From Adineta vaga (lineage: Eukaryota; Rotifera): a stretch of 64,000 nt of DNA. Numbering within the stretch: the first letter of the stretch is position 1; every line of letters begins with the position of its first letter. Below the pieces are notes generated by a model. That model searched no databases, was not told where the DNA came from, and saw only the letters and a program-made list of their open reading frames with translations. Positions 1-13,069 of the stretch are shown here, one piece after another. The position numbers and the translations under genes are program-made. The stretch is taken from assembly GCA_021613535.1 (NCBI GenBank), contig CP075497.1:7874001-7938000 (forward strand), written 5' to 3'.

Positions 1-104
1 AACCATGTAATTGTAAATTACTATTAAAATCTTTATATGCATATGAACCTAGACATAACAGACAAAAATAATCAATAGTTCTTTTGTCAATGAAAGAAAT
101 TTAC

Positions 105-970
105 CAGGTAGTTGTGCTAATTTAATATTGATTGGCATTGGAAATTGTTCAATAAGATTATGAATTGTTTGTAATTTATTTACATTATTTGAACCTCGTT
201 GTCCGACAGGAATTAAATTAACTTCATCGATTGATGAACATGAAACATAACATACTTGTTGTTGAGGTAAAATACATTTCAATGCATCTTCATTACGACT
301 TAAAATATGTTTACCAAAACAAAACCACCATGAAAATTCATAATCATCATCAGTTAAATCATCATCTATCGTCGGTGTATATTCAACTTGAACAAGTTTA
401 TCAAATAGAATGGTTTGATTCGCTTCAATCTGATGCCATACACGATGATTTATTCCTTCCTCATTTTCTTCAACTGTATAAACACGTATTGGTGATGCAA
501 TATAAAATGCTTGAGGTCGATGATCAACTTGCATCCGTTCAACAATCGAACGAATATTTGTTTCAGGAACAACACCAGATTGTTGTCCTGAAAAAAATGA
601 TTATCAAATGAATAACAATTTAAAAGTTATTCTTACGATTATTTCGTGATGGTAAACATTCGAAGTATCCTAAATATGTATTACAGAATAGTAAAAATTT
701 GATAATCGTGTGTAACGTACCGGGATATTTTATAGGTACAGCTACTAATTCTGAATCAATCGGTCGATAAGATGGATATTCATTTGATGTTGATTGACTA
801 ACTCTTAGAGCACGACCAAATGCAAAGGTACTACGTAAGACTGAATGCAAAATGATCGGTCGATTCGAACCACGAAAACCTGGTGCTGATCGAATTGCTA
901 CCGGTAATTTGTATTTATCAGCAATCGAATGAATTGTTAATGGTTGTGATGTCCATTCAAAGGTCGTCAT
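105..970 (-). CDS. CABIT-domain protein (THEMIS/GAREM-like), 3' end outside window
   Basis: Three exons on the minus strand, 970-721, 669-637 and 587-105, join in frame with GT/AG borders and give about 255 residues. The gene continues past the left edge after a GTAAAT donor at 104. The N-terminal part fits a CABIT module: 'LPVAIRSAPG', then 'RPIILHSVLRSTFAFGRAL', then the 'VPIKYPGYFECLP' strand, which resembles the 'IP.HY.G.F..L' block of GAREM and THEMIS adaptors. Those proteins are non-catalytic adaptors in receptor kinase signalling; that role is transferred from the family. The 33-nt middle exon completes the 'YPGYFECLP' motif, which supports the splicing. The start is the first Met of the open frame. 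Family call moderately sure, subfamily not. Confidence 0.66.
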
Positions 971-2142
971 TGGAATGTATATATGAACAGTTTCGTTCTA
1001 TGAGATTATATAACCTTCCACGTTCAAGGCTTGTTTTGTCTATCTAATAGAGAGTGAAAGTAAAAGTGAGTAAACATATAATATGTGCTATTTTACTTCG
1101 AGAAGAAGGAAAAGCAAAAAAAAGTAACATACCGTGACAAAGAATGAAAATATTCCTGACTTTCATCACTCATCATTTATACATTTTTTTGTATTTATTA
1201 CACGTTATGATTATCATATAGGAAGAAAAAACAGTAGGCAACTTTTTTATCTTATTATTGATCATATGATTGTCTTTTCAGTTAAATAAGTTCGAATATA
1301 TTTGTTTGCTTTTATCATATGCATAATCAGAAAACAAATGTCGAAGGACAAGAAATATATAAATATATATATTCATATTTTAATGACATATTTATCATAC
1401 CTGACTTATGTTTTAAAGGAAGTCATTAGTTATCAAAGAACATGTTTGTTTTTTTTTAAATTTATTTCTTAAAATAGAAGAAAATATTGTATTGTTATCC
1501 AGTTTAGCAATGTCGATAAATGTACGTTCTTTAAAACCATATGACATATTTCATTTTGTTTTTGTCATGTCAAATGAGTAAGGGTCTATAGTTATGACTG
1601 TACAGTTCTGTTAAATTATTTTCTAATTCGAGTAATATACCAAAACATATGACGATCGTTGGAGAAGATAATCATGAATGGAACATATTATGAATAATGA
1701 AAATATGAATAACTGTTTATAATTTGTTCTAAGGTTATCAACGATCATATCAATATCTTTCACATTTTTTCCTTATATATTGAATTAATTTGTCATTAAC
1801 AGAAACGAAGTACAGTATACGATAAAATCGAATGATATAAGTGATATTTTTATTTTCAAATTTACCCAAGATGTACTCAGTTTATTTCATGTATCAAATA
1901 GAAATATCGGGAAAGCAGATCATTTCCACGTATGACGTGACATTTGATGAATACATGCAGATATATCGTAAAATTCATCCTTTAAATATCATACATAGCA
2001 CATTATATTTGAAAATCATACTATTCAATAATGAATAATTATATTAAGAAAAAAGAAAATGAAATAATTATGATTTTTTCATTGTGAACAGGATTTTGGC
2101 TTTCATTATTATATTCTATTCTTGAATGGAAGTAAACACATG
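971..2142. other. Intergenic spacer, 1.17 kb
   Basis: This stretch lies between the 5' end of the CABIT gene and the 3' end of the ART/TPR gene. It is very AT-rich with homopolymer runs. A 65-codon plus-strand frame at 1841-2038 has no recognisable motif and low-complexity Ile/Tyr composition, so I do not call it. No RNA gene or repeat seen. The CABIT promoter presumably lies just above 970. Confidence 0.6.
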
Positions 2143-4209
2143 TTATGATTTCATCTCTCTTGTAATGCTTTCAATTTCATCATAAATTCTATTCAAATCT
2201 CTTTGAAAAGGTAATCCCGAACGTTTGTAAATAGTAACAGCTTCTTGATAAGAACATAATGCTTCCTGTAAATTCTTCATTTTACGATATACATCGCCCA
2301 TATTTTGATAAATATCGGCAAGTGACTTATCTCTAGGTGAGAGTGCTTCTCTTCTAATTTGAAGCGCTTTTTGATAATATTCCAATGCTTTTTGATAGTT
2401 ATTAAGATAATAGTAAACATTCGCAATCTCACTAAGAGTTTTAGCGACATGGAATCGATTGGATAATGAAAGTCTTTCATCTATAGCCAATGCCTTTTCA
2501 TAGTTCTCTAGTGCTTTTGGATATTTTTCTTGCCGTCGATAAACAGAACCAATATTGCTATAGATATGTGCCATATGTTGATGATCCGGCGAATGCGCCA
2601 GCCGAAAACAATCTCTCGCTTTTTTATAAAAATCCAATGCTCTGTCATTGTTTTCATTACGAAAATAAGCAGCACCAATTAAATCATACAGATCGCCAAT
2701 ATCAATAAAATTATTTGGATCGGTTTTCCTCTGAATTTCTAATGCTTTTCCACACCACTCTATACTTTCAGCATGCTCATTTGTTTCTTTTTTAATCATT
2801 GCTAATAAATAATACACTTGTCTCAATGATGGTCCATGTAATCTATCAGTCAATTCTAAATAGACTTTTTCAGCACTATCAAACTTTCCTGATTTACGAA
2901 AAATATCTCCCAATGTTTGATAATTAATTGTTTCATTTTCATCTGGATTTCCAACGATACGTGCCACAGATTCATAGATAGACTGTACTTGAGGATCCTT
3001 TTCAGAACAAAGTTCCATTTGAACAGTTACAACAGTATCTCTCGTGTACATCGTTTCATGAATTATTTTTATATCCACATCGATCAAACGAAATATAGAT
3101 CCAATCATGAATAAAAATTCTCCTTCCTCAATAAAACCACTCAATTTATCGATTGCAGCAAATGGTTTTCGAGCCTTTACATCGTTCTGAACGTTGATGC
3201 TGAATAAAACTCTACAATCGTAATATCCTATTTTTCTATTATTGATCACTTGTTGTACTTTAGCACAATTGGAATTGGTAGAAAGAAAGTTCGTTAATGA
3301 AAGTAAACCATTCACGGATTGTTTAAGATATTCTACTTCTCTAATATTCATAATTTTAGCATAATATAAACGAATGGATGATTGATATTGATTTTGTTTT
3401 AATTGATCATACATAGCTCGAATAACTGAACGACAAGAAAGCATTTCATCAATATTTTCTTCTAATAAAGCATTGTAAATCTTTTCATACAGAAACGTAT
3501 CACGAGTATACCACCATAAAGCTTTTTTCGCTATATAATTATCAAATGTTTTGATCATTTTCGATTGAATTTTATAATGTTTGAGTGACTTTTCACATGT
3601 CAATTTGAAGTTTTTATCTTGTTTTAAAGAATCATCTAATCGAAGAAGACTATCGATCAAAATCAATGAATGAATGAAATGTTCTTGAAGTCGACTTGTT
3701 GATGGCGACGGTTCATTTATATTCACATATATATTGTAAGATATTTCGCTTTCAAATTGCACACGCCTTATTTTATCTGATTCGATTCGATCGAGAAGTT
3801 CGTTTTCATCATTAATTACATCTTTCACCTAAAGGAGAGAAAAAAAAAGAATTAAGAAACTTTGTTGTTTTTTTTTCCAAAAGTTTATATAAATATGCTA
3901 TACCTTTGAATATTGATTAATCAAATGTATATATGTATCTTTGTTCATACAATAAATATAGATAGCTGAAAGATGTTGTAAATGATGAATTTCAGGAATG
4001 ATTTGTAAAGCTAATCGTCCACTGACGATTAGAATAAGTTGTTTATCTTCAGATGTTTGAATTCTTTCTTGGCATAGAGGAAGTCCATCAAATGTTTCAC
4101 AATGATTTATAATTGAACGAAGTTCTTTCCTAATTCTTCTATTATGATCTGAAGTATCCATATTTTCATCCAACCAATATAATAAAAATTTTTCTACATG
4201 TCTGCCCAT
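2143..4209 (-). CDS. ADP-ribosyltransferase-like / TPR repeat protein
   Basis: Two exons, 4209-3904 and 3828-2143, join in phase 0 to give 663 residues. Residues about 1-180 form an N-terminal region of unknown function. Residues about 190-390 look like an arginine-specific ART fold: 'WYTRDTFLYEKIYNALL' helix, 'LTNFLSTNSN' in place of the usual STS strand, and 'GFIEEGEFLFMIGSIFRL' carrying the E-x-E turn. The Arg normally found in the Y-R-(G/A)-Q motif is missing; the equivalent stretch reads 'LYYAKIM'. Residues about 400-655 hold around six kinesin-light-chain-type TPR units ('ALENYEKALAIDE', 'ALEYYQKALQIRRE'). ART plus TPR architecture is familiar from large rotifer families. Loss of the Arg and altered STS suggest weak or absent transferase activity, with TPRs as a docking surface; that is inference. 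Confidence 0.8.
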
Positions 4210-5133
4210 AATTCGATCGAAAATGTTAGATTTATTTGTATTCTGGATTGAGAAGCAACCTTGAAATATGATTTCACTCTTCTCAATTCATACCTATTGA
4301 AAAAGTGTACATTGTTTTTCTTTCTTTCTTCGTCGAATGTGATTTTATTTATTGGCTTCTACTTGGCTACCCAAGGAAGTAACATAAATTTTTCGATGAC
4401 TAATTCATAAGTATTTTATGTTTTTGACAGAAAAAAAGCATGCCATCACGTCATCATCGAATTTTTTTATTGACTCGATAAAAAGGAGCGAATGTAAAAT
4501 GTTGGTAATTCTCGACGGTATATGTTTACATGAATTATTGTTGTTTGTACAAAAAAATCACATGTTTCATCTTGAGACTTCCCCTTTTGCTTTGCTCGAA
4601 CAACTGAAAACATTGGAGGAAAACGAATCAACAACAATAACTTTCTACGTATTCTTATGAAGTCTTTGACCTCAATTATAATAAACTGTTCATTTATGTC
4701 ATTGCTTATACGTCGAAATATGATACGTATAATCGAGTCTTATTTGCAATCAGAGGCATCTATTGACAATAAAAAAAGTCACATAAAAATCACTTCTTAT
4801 TGAACGAGTTATTGTACAATCCAATAAATAGTACTGTATATATGTATATACGTTATACAAACAAACGATTGTTATTATGAATAATCTATCTTGTCTCTCT
4901 CTTGAAATTTCCAAACAGTTAAGGTAAATAAATGAATTTTTTTTTCAAGATCGCATATGCATATTTTAATTGAAAGAATAAAAACATAGAGAGAGGATAC
5001 AATGTCTCTAAAATATACAGGAAAGTCTGTCTGTTGGTTTGGAATGTCGTATAACCCGACCATAGAACCGACTGACTGACTAGAGAGTATGATGCCAAAG
5101 ACTCGATTTGATTGGTAGAATAAAACACTATTA
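4210..5133. other. Intergenic spacer, 0.9 kb
   Basis: Upstream of the ART/TPR gene and downstream of the MIEAP-like gene, both on the minus strand, so it should contain one promoter and one 3' end. Open frames at 4418-4660 (plus) and 4875-5137 (minus) are short, lack motifs and have skewed composition; they are not called. Confidence 0.55.
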
Positions 5134-8100
5134 TCATGAGAGATTTTTGGATGAAGATGAAAAATGTTCGTCAGTTAGGACAACACCTTTAGCTACACAT
5201 GTTCGATCTCGTCCATCGATTAAGCAAGGCCACATATATTCAATAATAGTATCGCTTTCTTTATCCGATGTATGAAAACGTTCATGAAATTGTTTATCAT
5301 ATTTAGTTGTTTGAAATTCAATTGAATATGAAGGTGATTGGTTAACTAAACCCCATCTTTAAGAATAAAAACAACAGTTAATAAAAAAAAACAGTATCAA
5401 TTAAGTATCTTTTTTTCTACATACGCAGTTCGACAAGCTGCATTGATATATTTCAGTAATTCATTACAAACTTTCAAACGTGGATAATCATATAAGGTGG
5501 TCCATAGTTGATTTTCGACTTCCTAAAAAGAAAATGTTTGGAAAACGAAATTCGAGAAAAGTTTTCTTTACTGTAATAATTTTTTCCACATCATATTTTT
5601 GAATTGTCGTTCTTAAATATTTCTCAACTGTTTCTTCAAGTACAATTGAACTTTTATCATTCGATAATTGAAGAATTTGTTTGATTTTAGTTCGAATATC
5701 TTTTGCATGATTTTGTGCATGACGAAACGCGAGCTTTCAAAGAGAAAAAAATAATCAATTTAAAAACAAAAACATTTAAATTTCTCTTATCGACATACAA
5801 CAACAACAGAAAATAATAATTTGGATTTCAAATCTTCTGCATTTGACATTTCACGAATATTATCTAATGCATCAAGTGCATCAATACGTGATTGAGAATA
5901 AAGAGTATTAAATGAACGAATTAATTCTGTTGGACGAGATATTTGATTGAGATCTTCAAATTTACCACCTTTTTCTAATTGTCGTTGTGCTTGTTCAGCT
6001 AATCTATATCAAATAGAAGAAGAAAAAAAAATACACCAAACAATATAGAACTTCTTTGTTCAAAAGGGCAAGAAGATCATCATTTATATTACATGCAATA
6101 ATGATTCTCTTATCCCTATCCTAATCGACAATATAGAATTCTTCTTTTGTTACATAGATACAATAGTAAAAGGTCAAATTTCGTTTCTGAAATACTGCTA
6201 TTTTAGATGTCTAGTAATTATCAGAAAGTAATTATTTTGATTATATGTCTATTTTCAATAATCGAATTAATTCTTAGTTTATTTCTACATATTTATTATT
6301 CATGTGAATCTCAATTTCATGTATTATATTTTATTGAATCTTCGGGATTTATTGGTTTTCTTAGTACATTATTTTTTTTCATATTGAAAGAATTAAAGAA
6401 AACGTATCCAAGTATTTATTTACTATTATCAAATATCTATTTTGTATGTATGATATGTGTTCTTTTATATTGGTTAATTAGTTTAGCAATTGAATCTCGT
6501 CGTTTTATGGACAATTTTCAAATTTATCAATGTCAACGGATTGTTTCATATTTTATAATGATAACAATTATTGGAAATTATCTCATTTTATTTATGTTAA
6601 TCATATATATTCTATGCTTTTGTTATTCCGAAGCTGGAAGCACAGAAGGTATATATTCACATGCAACACTTATTCATTAACTCTACCTTTCACGCATTTG
6701 TTCTTCACTTTTTTGTAAACGTGCGATTGTTTCTTTTGATTTTTGTAATTCATTTTTCAATTGAATTAAATCATTTTTCAATCGTTCTTTTTCCAATTGA
6801 TCAGCGTTGACTGTATCTGATATTATTGGTGACAATGATTGTAATGAAGCAGCTTGTGGTAAAACAGTTGTTTGTTGTTGAGGTTGTTTCATAAATGAGG
6901 ATGAAGGAGTCATAGGTCCATTTGATAGTAGTCGATTGTTTCCATTGAAACCTAATGAATGAAGTGGAGCTAAAGAAAGAAAAGAAAAAAAAAGAGAATT
7001 GAGCGAATGAAAAATGATGACATACATTTCGATTTATCAAAATACATGCAAGATAATGCTGTCGACATGACATTTCTTTCATTTTTTCTCAATTCACATG
7101 AAGAAAAAACGAAATAAACAGACATCGCTTGTTTTCTTATGTGTTGTTAGTAGTGGAAAGTGGTGAGAATGGTCGAACTGTTAACACTAATGCTCACGTA
7201 GAGATTTGCTGCATTATGAGAATATGTGTCTATTGTCAATCAAAGAGTCATTTACTAGGAGAATCTGGCTATTCTTTCTTTTTTTGTTTGGTGCCTTAGT
7301 AAAAGATATTTCTCTTATCGACAGGGTCATTAACAAAGGGAAAGGAAGAAAGATAGATTGACATGAACATTTGTCTTTAATCGACAACCTTTCCATAGAG
7401 TTATTCGAAAAAAGGACAACATTTGTTTAGTATGTATCAAGTGAAAGATTCGTTGAAGTTTATGTAAACGATAACTAGACAAAACAGATTGCTTTGTCGG
7501 ATAATATTGGCTGTTCAATCTTATAATTTAGACAGCAAAGATAATAAAAGTTGTGTTTTCTTTCGCAAACGTCATAACAATCCCTTACACATTTGATCAT
7601 TTTTTTCCAGTTCATCACCATCATCATCTTCATTATAAGTGCTGTTAGGAATAAAATTTGTCGAACTTATTGTACATGATTCGATCTTATTTTCCAGATA
7701 TTGATGTCGACAAAGTAATGTTGGTGTCATCGATGTTTGAGGAAGAATTATTGGTGTTTGTTCATAGTGACTTAATGAATGACACGATTTCATGGTTGTT
7801 GATCGTTTATTATAGAATCTTTCTTTATTTTTTCGTAACGAACGACGTATTGTATTAACAAATCCAAGTGATTCCGTTACTTTAGTTGTATTGATTTCTG
7901 GTTCGATAGATTGAAACTGATGTTCTTGATAAGTCATCGATGTAATCGGAATAATTGTCGGAATTGATGAAAGATTCAAATTGTTCATATTGATTGGAAC
8001 AGATCGTGCAAGATTGGGATTATTTGATAGAGAAGATCGTTTCACTTGAGAATTATTATCGACTTGTATGCAGATGTTTTTCTTCGGTCTAAGTGTTGCA

Positions 8101-11100
8101 TTTGTTGGTATATGAAAACTTTTCGTACGATTGAGATATTGTGCAGCTGTTGAAAGATATGTATTTATAAGTCTACTAGCCGATTGTTGTTTTCGTATAT
8201 GATTATTATTAGAATGCGAAGGTGTTTGTGGATAAATAAAATGAAAATTAATAGCATCTGACATTGTGATAATAAGATTTGTTCGTTACTTGTTTTCAAT
8301 AAAGTAACAAGGCAATGAAAACGTTATAGAATTCGTTGAAAATATTGCAAGAATAGAATAAGTTCATATACATAATAGTGAACGATCAAAAGAAAGTAGA
8401 TAAATGTGATCTAATAATCAAGTTCGATCGATGTAGTACATTGCCGAGTGTAGAAACAAAACGTTCGTATATGTATGTATATATAACGAGAAATCATCGC
8501 TTTCTTTCTTCTTCTTTTTTTTGCTATAAGACGTCGAACTACTTCTCTTTTCTTTTCTCTTACAAAATATACAAGCGTGATATTATATTAATGGATGAGT
8601 GATAACTATAATCAAGCTCATTTGGCGCTGTAAAAAGCGTTCCTAACACTAACAGATGCGCTCACATAGAGTGATTACTTAATGAGAATAACCACAACGA
8701 TGTTTGTTCTTCTCATTATGATGATAAGACATGGAAAAGTGTCATAGATGATTGAGTTTTCATTCCATCAACATAATGGCAATATATCAAAATTATTTTC
8801 TGTTCACTAACATAATTGTTTATATGAAACGAGTCGATTATGTGAAGAGAGAAAAAAAAGAGAACAAATACATCATCATTATTTTATGCTTCGATCGCTC
8901 TTTGTAATTTCTCATTGTTATTATGTACAATATGTTGAGGTAAACATCTCCGACTGAGCATAAGAATAACTGTGAATCCAATCAACCGATAATATCCTGC
9001 TGTTACTCGCTATTATTTGTGTAATCAGATAGAGAATCTATAGACTCTTTCATTTTTAATCAATATGAACATAATTATACCTCTTGAACCAAAGAGAAAA
9101 CGAACAGTTCAAGAAATATCTTTAACTATCAAAAGACATGAGTCCAATGTTTTATTTTGTAGACATCGATGCAAATAAAATACTTTATTAAACTACGACC
9201 TTTTCTTCTTCTTCTTTTTTTTACCAAGGAGACAAATACATACAAATATATATCTTCGTCAATATTGGCGCCTACATGTCAATGTCAAATCAGATCTTTT
9301 GCATAGTTTTTACTACTAACTATTTCTTTATTCTTATCATAGTTTGACTATGACTAATAGATAACTGTATATTTTAACAATGTACAAATGTTCTGTTGTA
9401 AATTACAACATGATTTACAATTTGGTTTGAATTTTCAAATATATAATAACAATAACTGTTAAACATCGATATAAATAAGTATTTACTGACAGTTGAAAGA
9501 TAAACGGTCATATCTTTCAAAGCTACTTTTTTTTCTCTCCAATTCAAGAGAAAATATTCTAAAATCGATATAATCATCGAAATAGTGCTTCTTTGTCGTA
9601 GGGAACAAAAGAGATACATCTTTTCTGAACAGATTTATCGACATCTGTTACTAGTTGTTATATCCAGAAAAACAGAACATATCGCCAACAAATACAAACT
9701 TTATATACAACTCCAATTTCAATTCCCGAAAAATAAAATAGTGAAACGTTTCGAATTACATGATTATAATATGGAATGAATTTAAGGACAAAATCAGTGT
9801 ACACTTTTTGTTTTGTTGAAACAAAGTGAGATTCAATCAATGACTTACTTAAATGTCCGTTTCGTACTGCCATATCGTCTTTATATGGTGAAATTTCATT
9901 TTCTAAAACAAGATATATTATTTTACATTGTGAAATATTAACAAAATAATGATTATGAAAACTCTTAAAACAATTGAATCTCTATCTCTATGCTTGAACT
10001 TACCAGTGTATGAAAAACGATGTGTTGGTAATCTGAATGATCTATTCGACATAGGATGAGATGGTGGAGAAAGAAATTGAGGAGACGAAGACAACGAAGT
10101 AAAATACAATGTCAATTGATCTTCGTTTGTTCTGTGATTCATTTTAAACGAAAGACAAAGAAGAAGAAACTTTATCAATATAGGTTGAGTAATCCTTTTC
10201 TTTAATCGATGAGAATATTGAATTTGCGATTAGTAATATTGAACATGGTACCATAGAACATAGATCTCTTAGTAGCTAGACGATTTCTATTCGATGAAAT
10301 TCGATCGTCATTTATAAGGAAGACAAATAGAAGGTTGATGATGAGATATATCATCATAATCATCATCATGTATCGATTATGTTCTCGAAAGTAGTTTTCC
10401 TCCTACTCGCCTTGAATGATAACCAAGTCAATATGAACAAACGAGCGAGACAAATGCTTCCATATAAAAAATATGATGTCTATGTCGCACAACGATAGAT
10501 AATGCGATGTTATTAATAATCTCGAAGAAATGGACATGCATGTCAACACGCCGCTAGCAAAACTGGTTCTAACTAGTTCTTTCTCCCTTCTTTCTTTTTT
10601 TTTGGTGATTGTACATTCTGTGTAATAGAATTTCTTTCACACATATTTTATTAGTCTATCAATAAGTAATCATTTTATATCTATTTATTAATAAATTCAA
10701 TCGACCAGTCAATTCATCAAAACGATATAGAGAAAGAAGATATGCATAATGTAGAATAGAACATGAAAAACAACAATAAGATCAGTTAACGAACTTATTG
10801 GTATGTATTTGTTACTTACGGTATCGATTATGACATGGTCGAAATTCTTCTAAAACTGAATAACGAACGTATCGGTGGTTTTTATTATTGTTGTTATTAT
10901 AATTGGCGTTGTCGTGTATACTGGCTTTCTTTTGTCTAAGCATGATTGTCGTCATTTAAAGAATGTATATACGAAAGAAATGATGAGAAATCAACAATAA
11001 TATCGTTTTGCCTTAAAGTTGTGACGATGATGTAGCATATGGTATATATGTAAAAGAAGGAGAATGATCAAGAGTGAGATGGAGAAGAACGAAGAGAAGA

Positions 11101-13069
11101 AGGAAGAAGGCAAATGTCTACATACAAAGGTGCATACATCATGCTACTTTCTCTCTCTTCTTATAGTTATTACATTTACTCCATTCGGATGATCATATTC
11201 TTTTTCTCAACTGTTCTATTAATAATTAGTATATACATATATCCTATCGATAAAAATATGCAGTATAATAATTAATAATTCAGTTCTACGGCGAACAAAA
11301 AAAAACGAATATGCAAATCAACTTTTTTTCTTTCTATCTTACCTTTCAAGTCATGTAAACTATAATACACACATATATATATATATAGTTTTACATTGAA
11401 GAGAAAAGAACGACAAGTACACATACTTTTTTTATTTCGTATATATAAATATCTCATTGATATACTCGAATTTATAGTATTTTTTTACATTCAACTGTTT
11501 ATTTACACATCGTTCTTTTCTCGATGTTCTATAGTGATGAAGGAATAAAATGTTTTCAACTTACTATTCATAAAATCTGATGATTGGCAGGGCATGACAA
11601 AAATGAAAATCGTTTTTCTTATTTGATAGACTACTGCTGTTTGATAAACATGTTACATATGAGTGAAAGAACTAATCGTGATTGTACTAATCTAATACAA
11701 GCAAGACAAAAAGAAACGGGAGAACCTCGATATATATACATATATTCTCATCTTTTGTTTTGTTTTCTCTTCCTCTTATACGCTATCAACATCCCATATC
11801 GATTAGATGCTATTAATTAGTAAGATATTTCCTTTTATCGTAATGAAAAGTAATTTCCCTAATGATTGATCCAAAGAGATTGATCTGAATGAAATTCACT
11901 TACGAGATCGCGATCGTTCGAAACAAATTCCACCCAAATTATTGACACCTCGAACAGTTGTATCATCAATCACAATATCATCAGTACAGTCATCAATTAA
12001 TGTACTGTCAGTTACTCGTCTCCATAATTGAATCATTCCTAGGAAAAGTTAAAAATCAATCACGAATATTTTCGAAGAAATCATTCTTACGTTCATAGGC
12101 AAAAGCAAAACGTTTAAATAATGGTAATAAGGGTTCATTAATGGGAATTTGTTTTTCATGTAATTTAATATTTGAATATGCTAATAGAATTTGTTTGTCA
12201 ATCGATACTTTTTGAGTAAGATTATTTAGAATTGTATAAAGTTTTGTACGTGATAGGTAAGGTTCGATTAAATTCAAAATAGCTTTATGTTGATAGAGAC
12301 GTTTTTGAATATCATCTAATGAATTTGTTGTTGATGTTGTTGTAACTGAAGAAATTGCAGTTGTTGATGAATAAATTGAAAAGTTTTTTCTTGGTGTAGC
12401 TGGTGTTGAATGAACGGATAATGGAGCCGATGGCATTGTGACAGAGATAGGTTTTGTTCCAAGTTTATGTAATGCTTGTTGACAACAACTAATTGTTGTT
12501 TCAAGTTCATGACGTAAAGTGTCTTCCATATTCAACTGTGTAAGAGAAATTGATCGTGATAAAGTCGACGTATTCGTTACTGTGGAATGACGTTGTTCAA
12601 AATAGAGTATACATTCATCAATAGTTTGTTTTTGACGTAGAAGACGTTTGAATAATACGGGTTGAACATAGGAGAGAATTCGAAGGATACTACCGAGATT
12701 ACTTAATAAACGTTCATTTTCAATAAAGAATTCTTTTGATTTCGATTGAATTGATGATGTCGATGAAGAAAGCGATGCAAAAATACTAATCATTTTTGAT
12801 AGAAGTTGATCGGGTTTAAGTATTCGATGAGGAAATGCATCCGGATCAATGATAAAAATTTTTGAATAGATAACTTCAAAAACTTCAATTGAAAATGGTA
12901 ATTGAGCAAATAATGTATCGAATGATAAATCCGTTGTAACAATTTTACGGAATGTATTTGAATTTAGACGATTAATATAAACTGCACAATCATCATAATT
13001 ATGTGTTCGAAGATAATGTGTAATACGAGTTAAAACTACATCAATTGGGATACAACGATTACTAGCCAT
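5134..13069 (-). CDS. Mitochondria-eating-protein-like gene (MIEAP/SPATA18-type C-terminal domain)
   Basis: Minus-strand exons, longest form: 13069-12091, 12038-11904, 9902-9849, 6969-6687, 6003-5799, 5733-5572, 5522-5425, 5356-5134; all phases agree. The first exon encodes about 326 residues of unknown function. The middle has a Q-rich linker and a coiled coil ('LEKERLKNDLIQLKNELQKS'). The C-terminal 230 residues match the MIEAP layout: 'FNTLYSQSRIDALDAL', a helical 'LAFRHAQNHAKDI' block, 'AACRTAWGLVNQ', then the terminal 'IIEYMWPCLIDG...CVAKGVVLTD', comparable to the 'YHVWPALMEN..VIMKGEAV' ending of vertebrate MIEAP. In vertebrates that protein binds cardiolipin and acts in mitochondrial quality control; role here is by homology. 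Introns of 2.0 and 2.9 kb house further candidate first exons, listed separately. Confidence 0.68.
6207..6680 (+). CDS. Four-helix membrane protein nested antisense in a MIEAP-like intron
   Basis: A single open frame of 157 codons lies wholly inside the minus-strand intron bounded by exon ends 6687 and 6003, and its stop is only 6 bases short of the host exon. Four hydrophobic segments are clear: residues about 8-31, 37-62, 70-94 and 111-139. Polar loops contain 'ELKKTYPS' and 'AIESRRFMDNFQIYQCQR'. The layout resembles small tetraspan proteins, but the CCG motif of tetraspanins is absent. I do not recognise the family. A small single-exon membrane gene in a host intron is plausible, but a chance open frame in AT-rich DNA cannot be excluded; four well-spaced helices with basic loops argue for a real gene. 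Confidence 0.55.
   Translation: MSSNYQKVIILIICLFSIIELILSLFLHIYYSCESQFHVLYFIESSGFIGFLSTLFFFILKELKKTYPSIYLLLSNIYFVCMICVLLYWLISLAIESRRFMDNFQIYQCQRIVSYFIMITIIGNYLILFMLIIYILCFCYSEAGSTEGIYSHATLIH
7589..8264 (-). CDS. Candidate alternative first exon of the MIEAP-like gene (225 codons)
   Basis: The frame begins with Met at 8264 and stays open to a TAA/TGA a few codons past 7589. At 7589 it meets a strong donor, T|GTAAGG, in phase 1. The next common exon (6969-6687) starts in the matching phase, so splicing would read '...ELEKNDQM-S-PLHSLGFNG'. The encoded segment is Ser/Asn/Thr-rich and disordered, with a basic patch 'FVNTIRRSLRKNKERFYNKR'. Without splicing it would be a 230-residue single-exon protein ending 'MCKGLL'. 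Both readings are possible; the phase-1 donor favours the alternative-exon model. No known domain seen. Confidence 0.5.
10004..10178 (-). CDS. Candidate alternative first exon of the MIEAP-like gene
   Basis: An open frame starts with Met at 10178 (a second Met at 10142 is equally good) and ends at a GTAAGT donor after 10004 in phase 1 ('...HRFSYTG'). The following exon 9902-9849 accepts phase 1, giving '..SYTG-ENEISPYKDDM'. The peptide is Ser/Pro-rich ('SSSPQFLSPPSHPMSNRSF') and resembles a disordered leader. No splice acceptor compatible with an upstream exon was found in this frame, so it looks like a first exon with its own promoter. Confidence 0.5.
10820..10955 (-). CDS. Candidate alternative first exon of the MIEAP-like gene
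   Basis: Met at 10955 opens 45 codons ('MTTIMLRQKKASIHDN...EEFRPCHNRY') ending at a GTAAGT donor after 10820 in phase 1, again compatible with exon 9902-9849. The upstream acceptor-like AG at the 'LRQKKA' site would put an incoming exon into a frame with a stop, so a first-exon role is more likely than an internal one. Asn-rich, no known domain. Confidence 0.45.

Noticed and set aside
4418-4660. 80-codon plus-strand frame
   Set aside because: No motif, no splice support, in an AT-rich spacer; cannot be told from chance.
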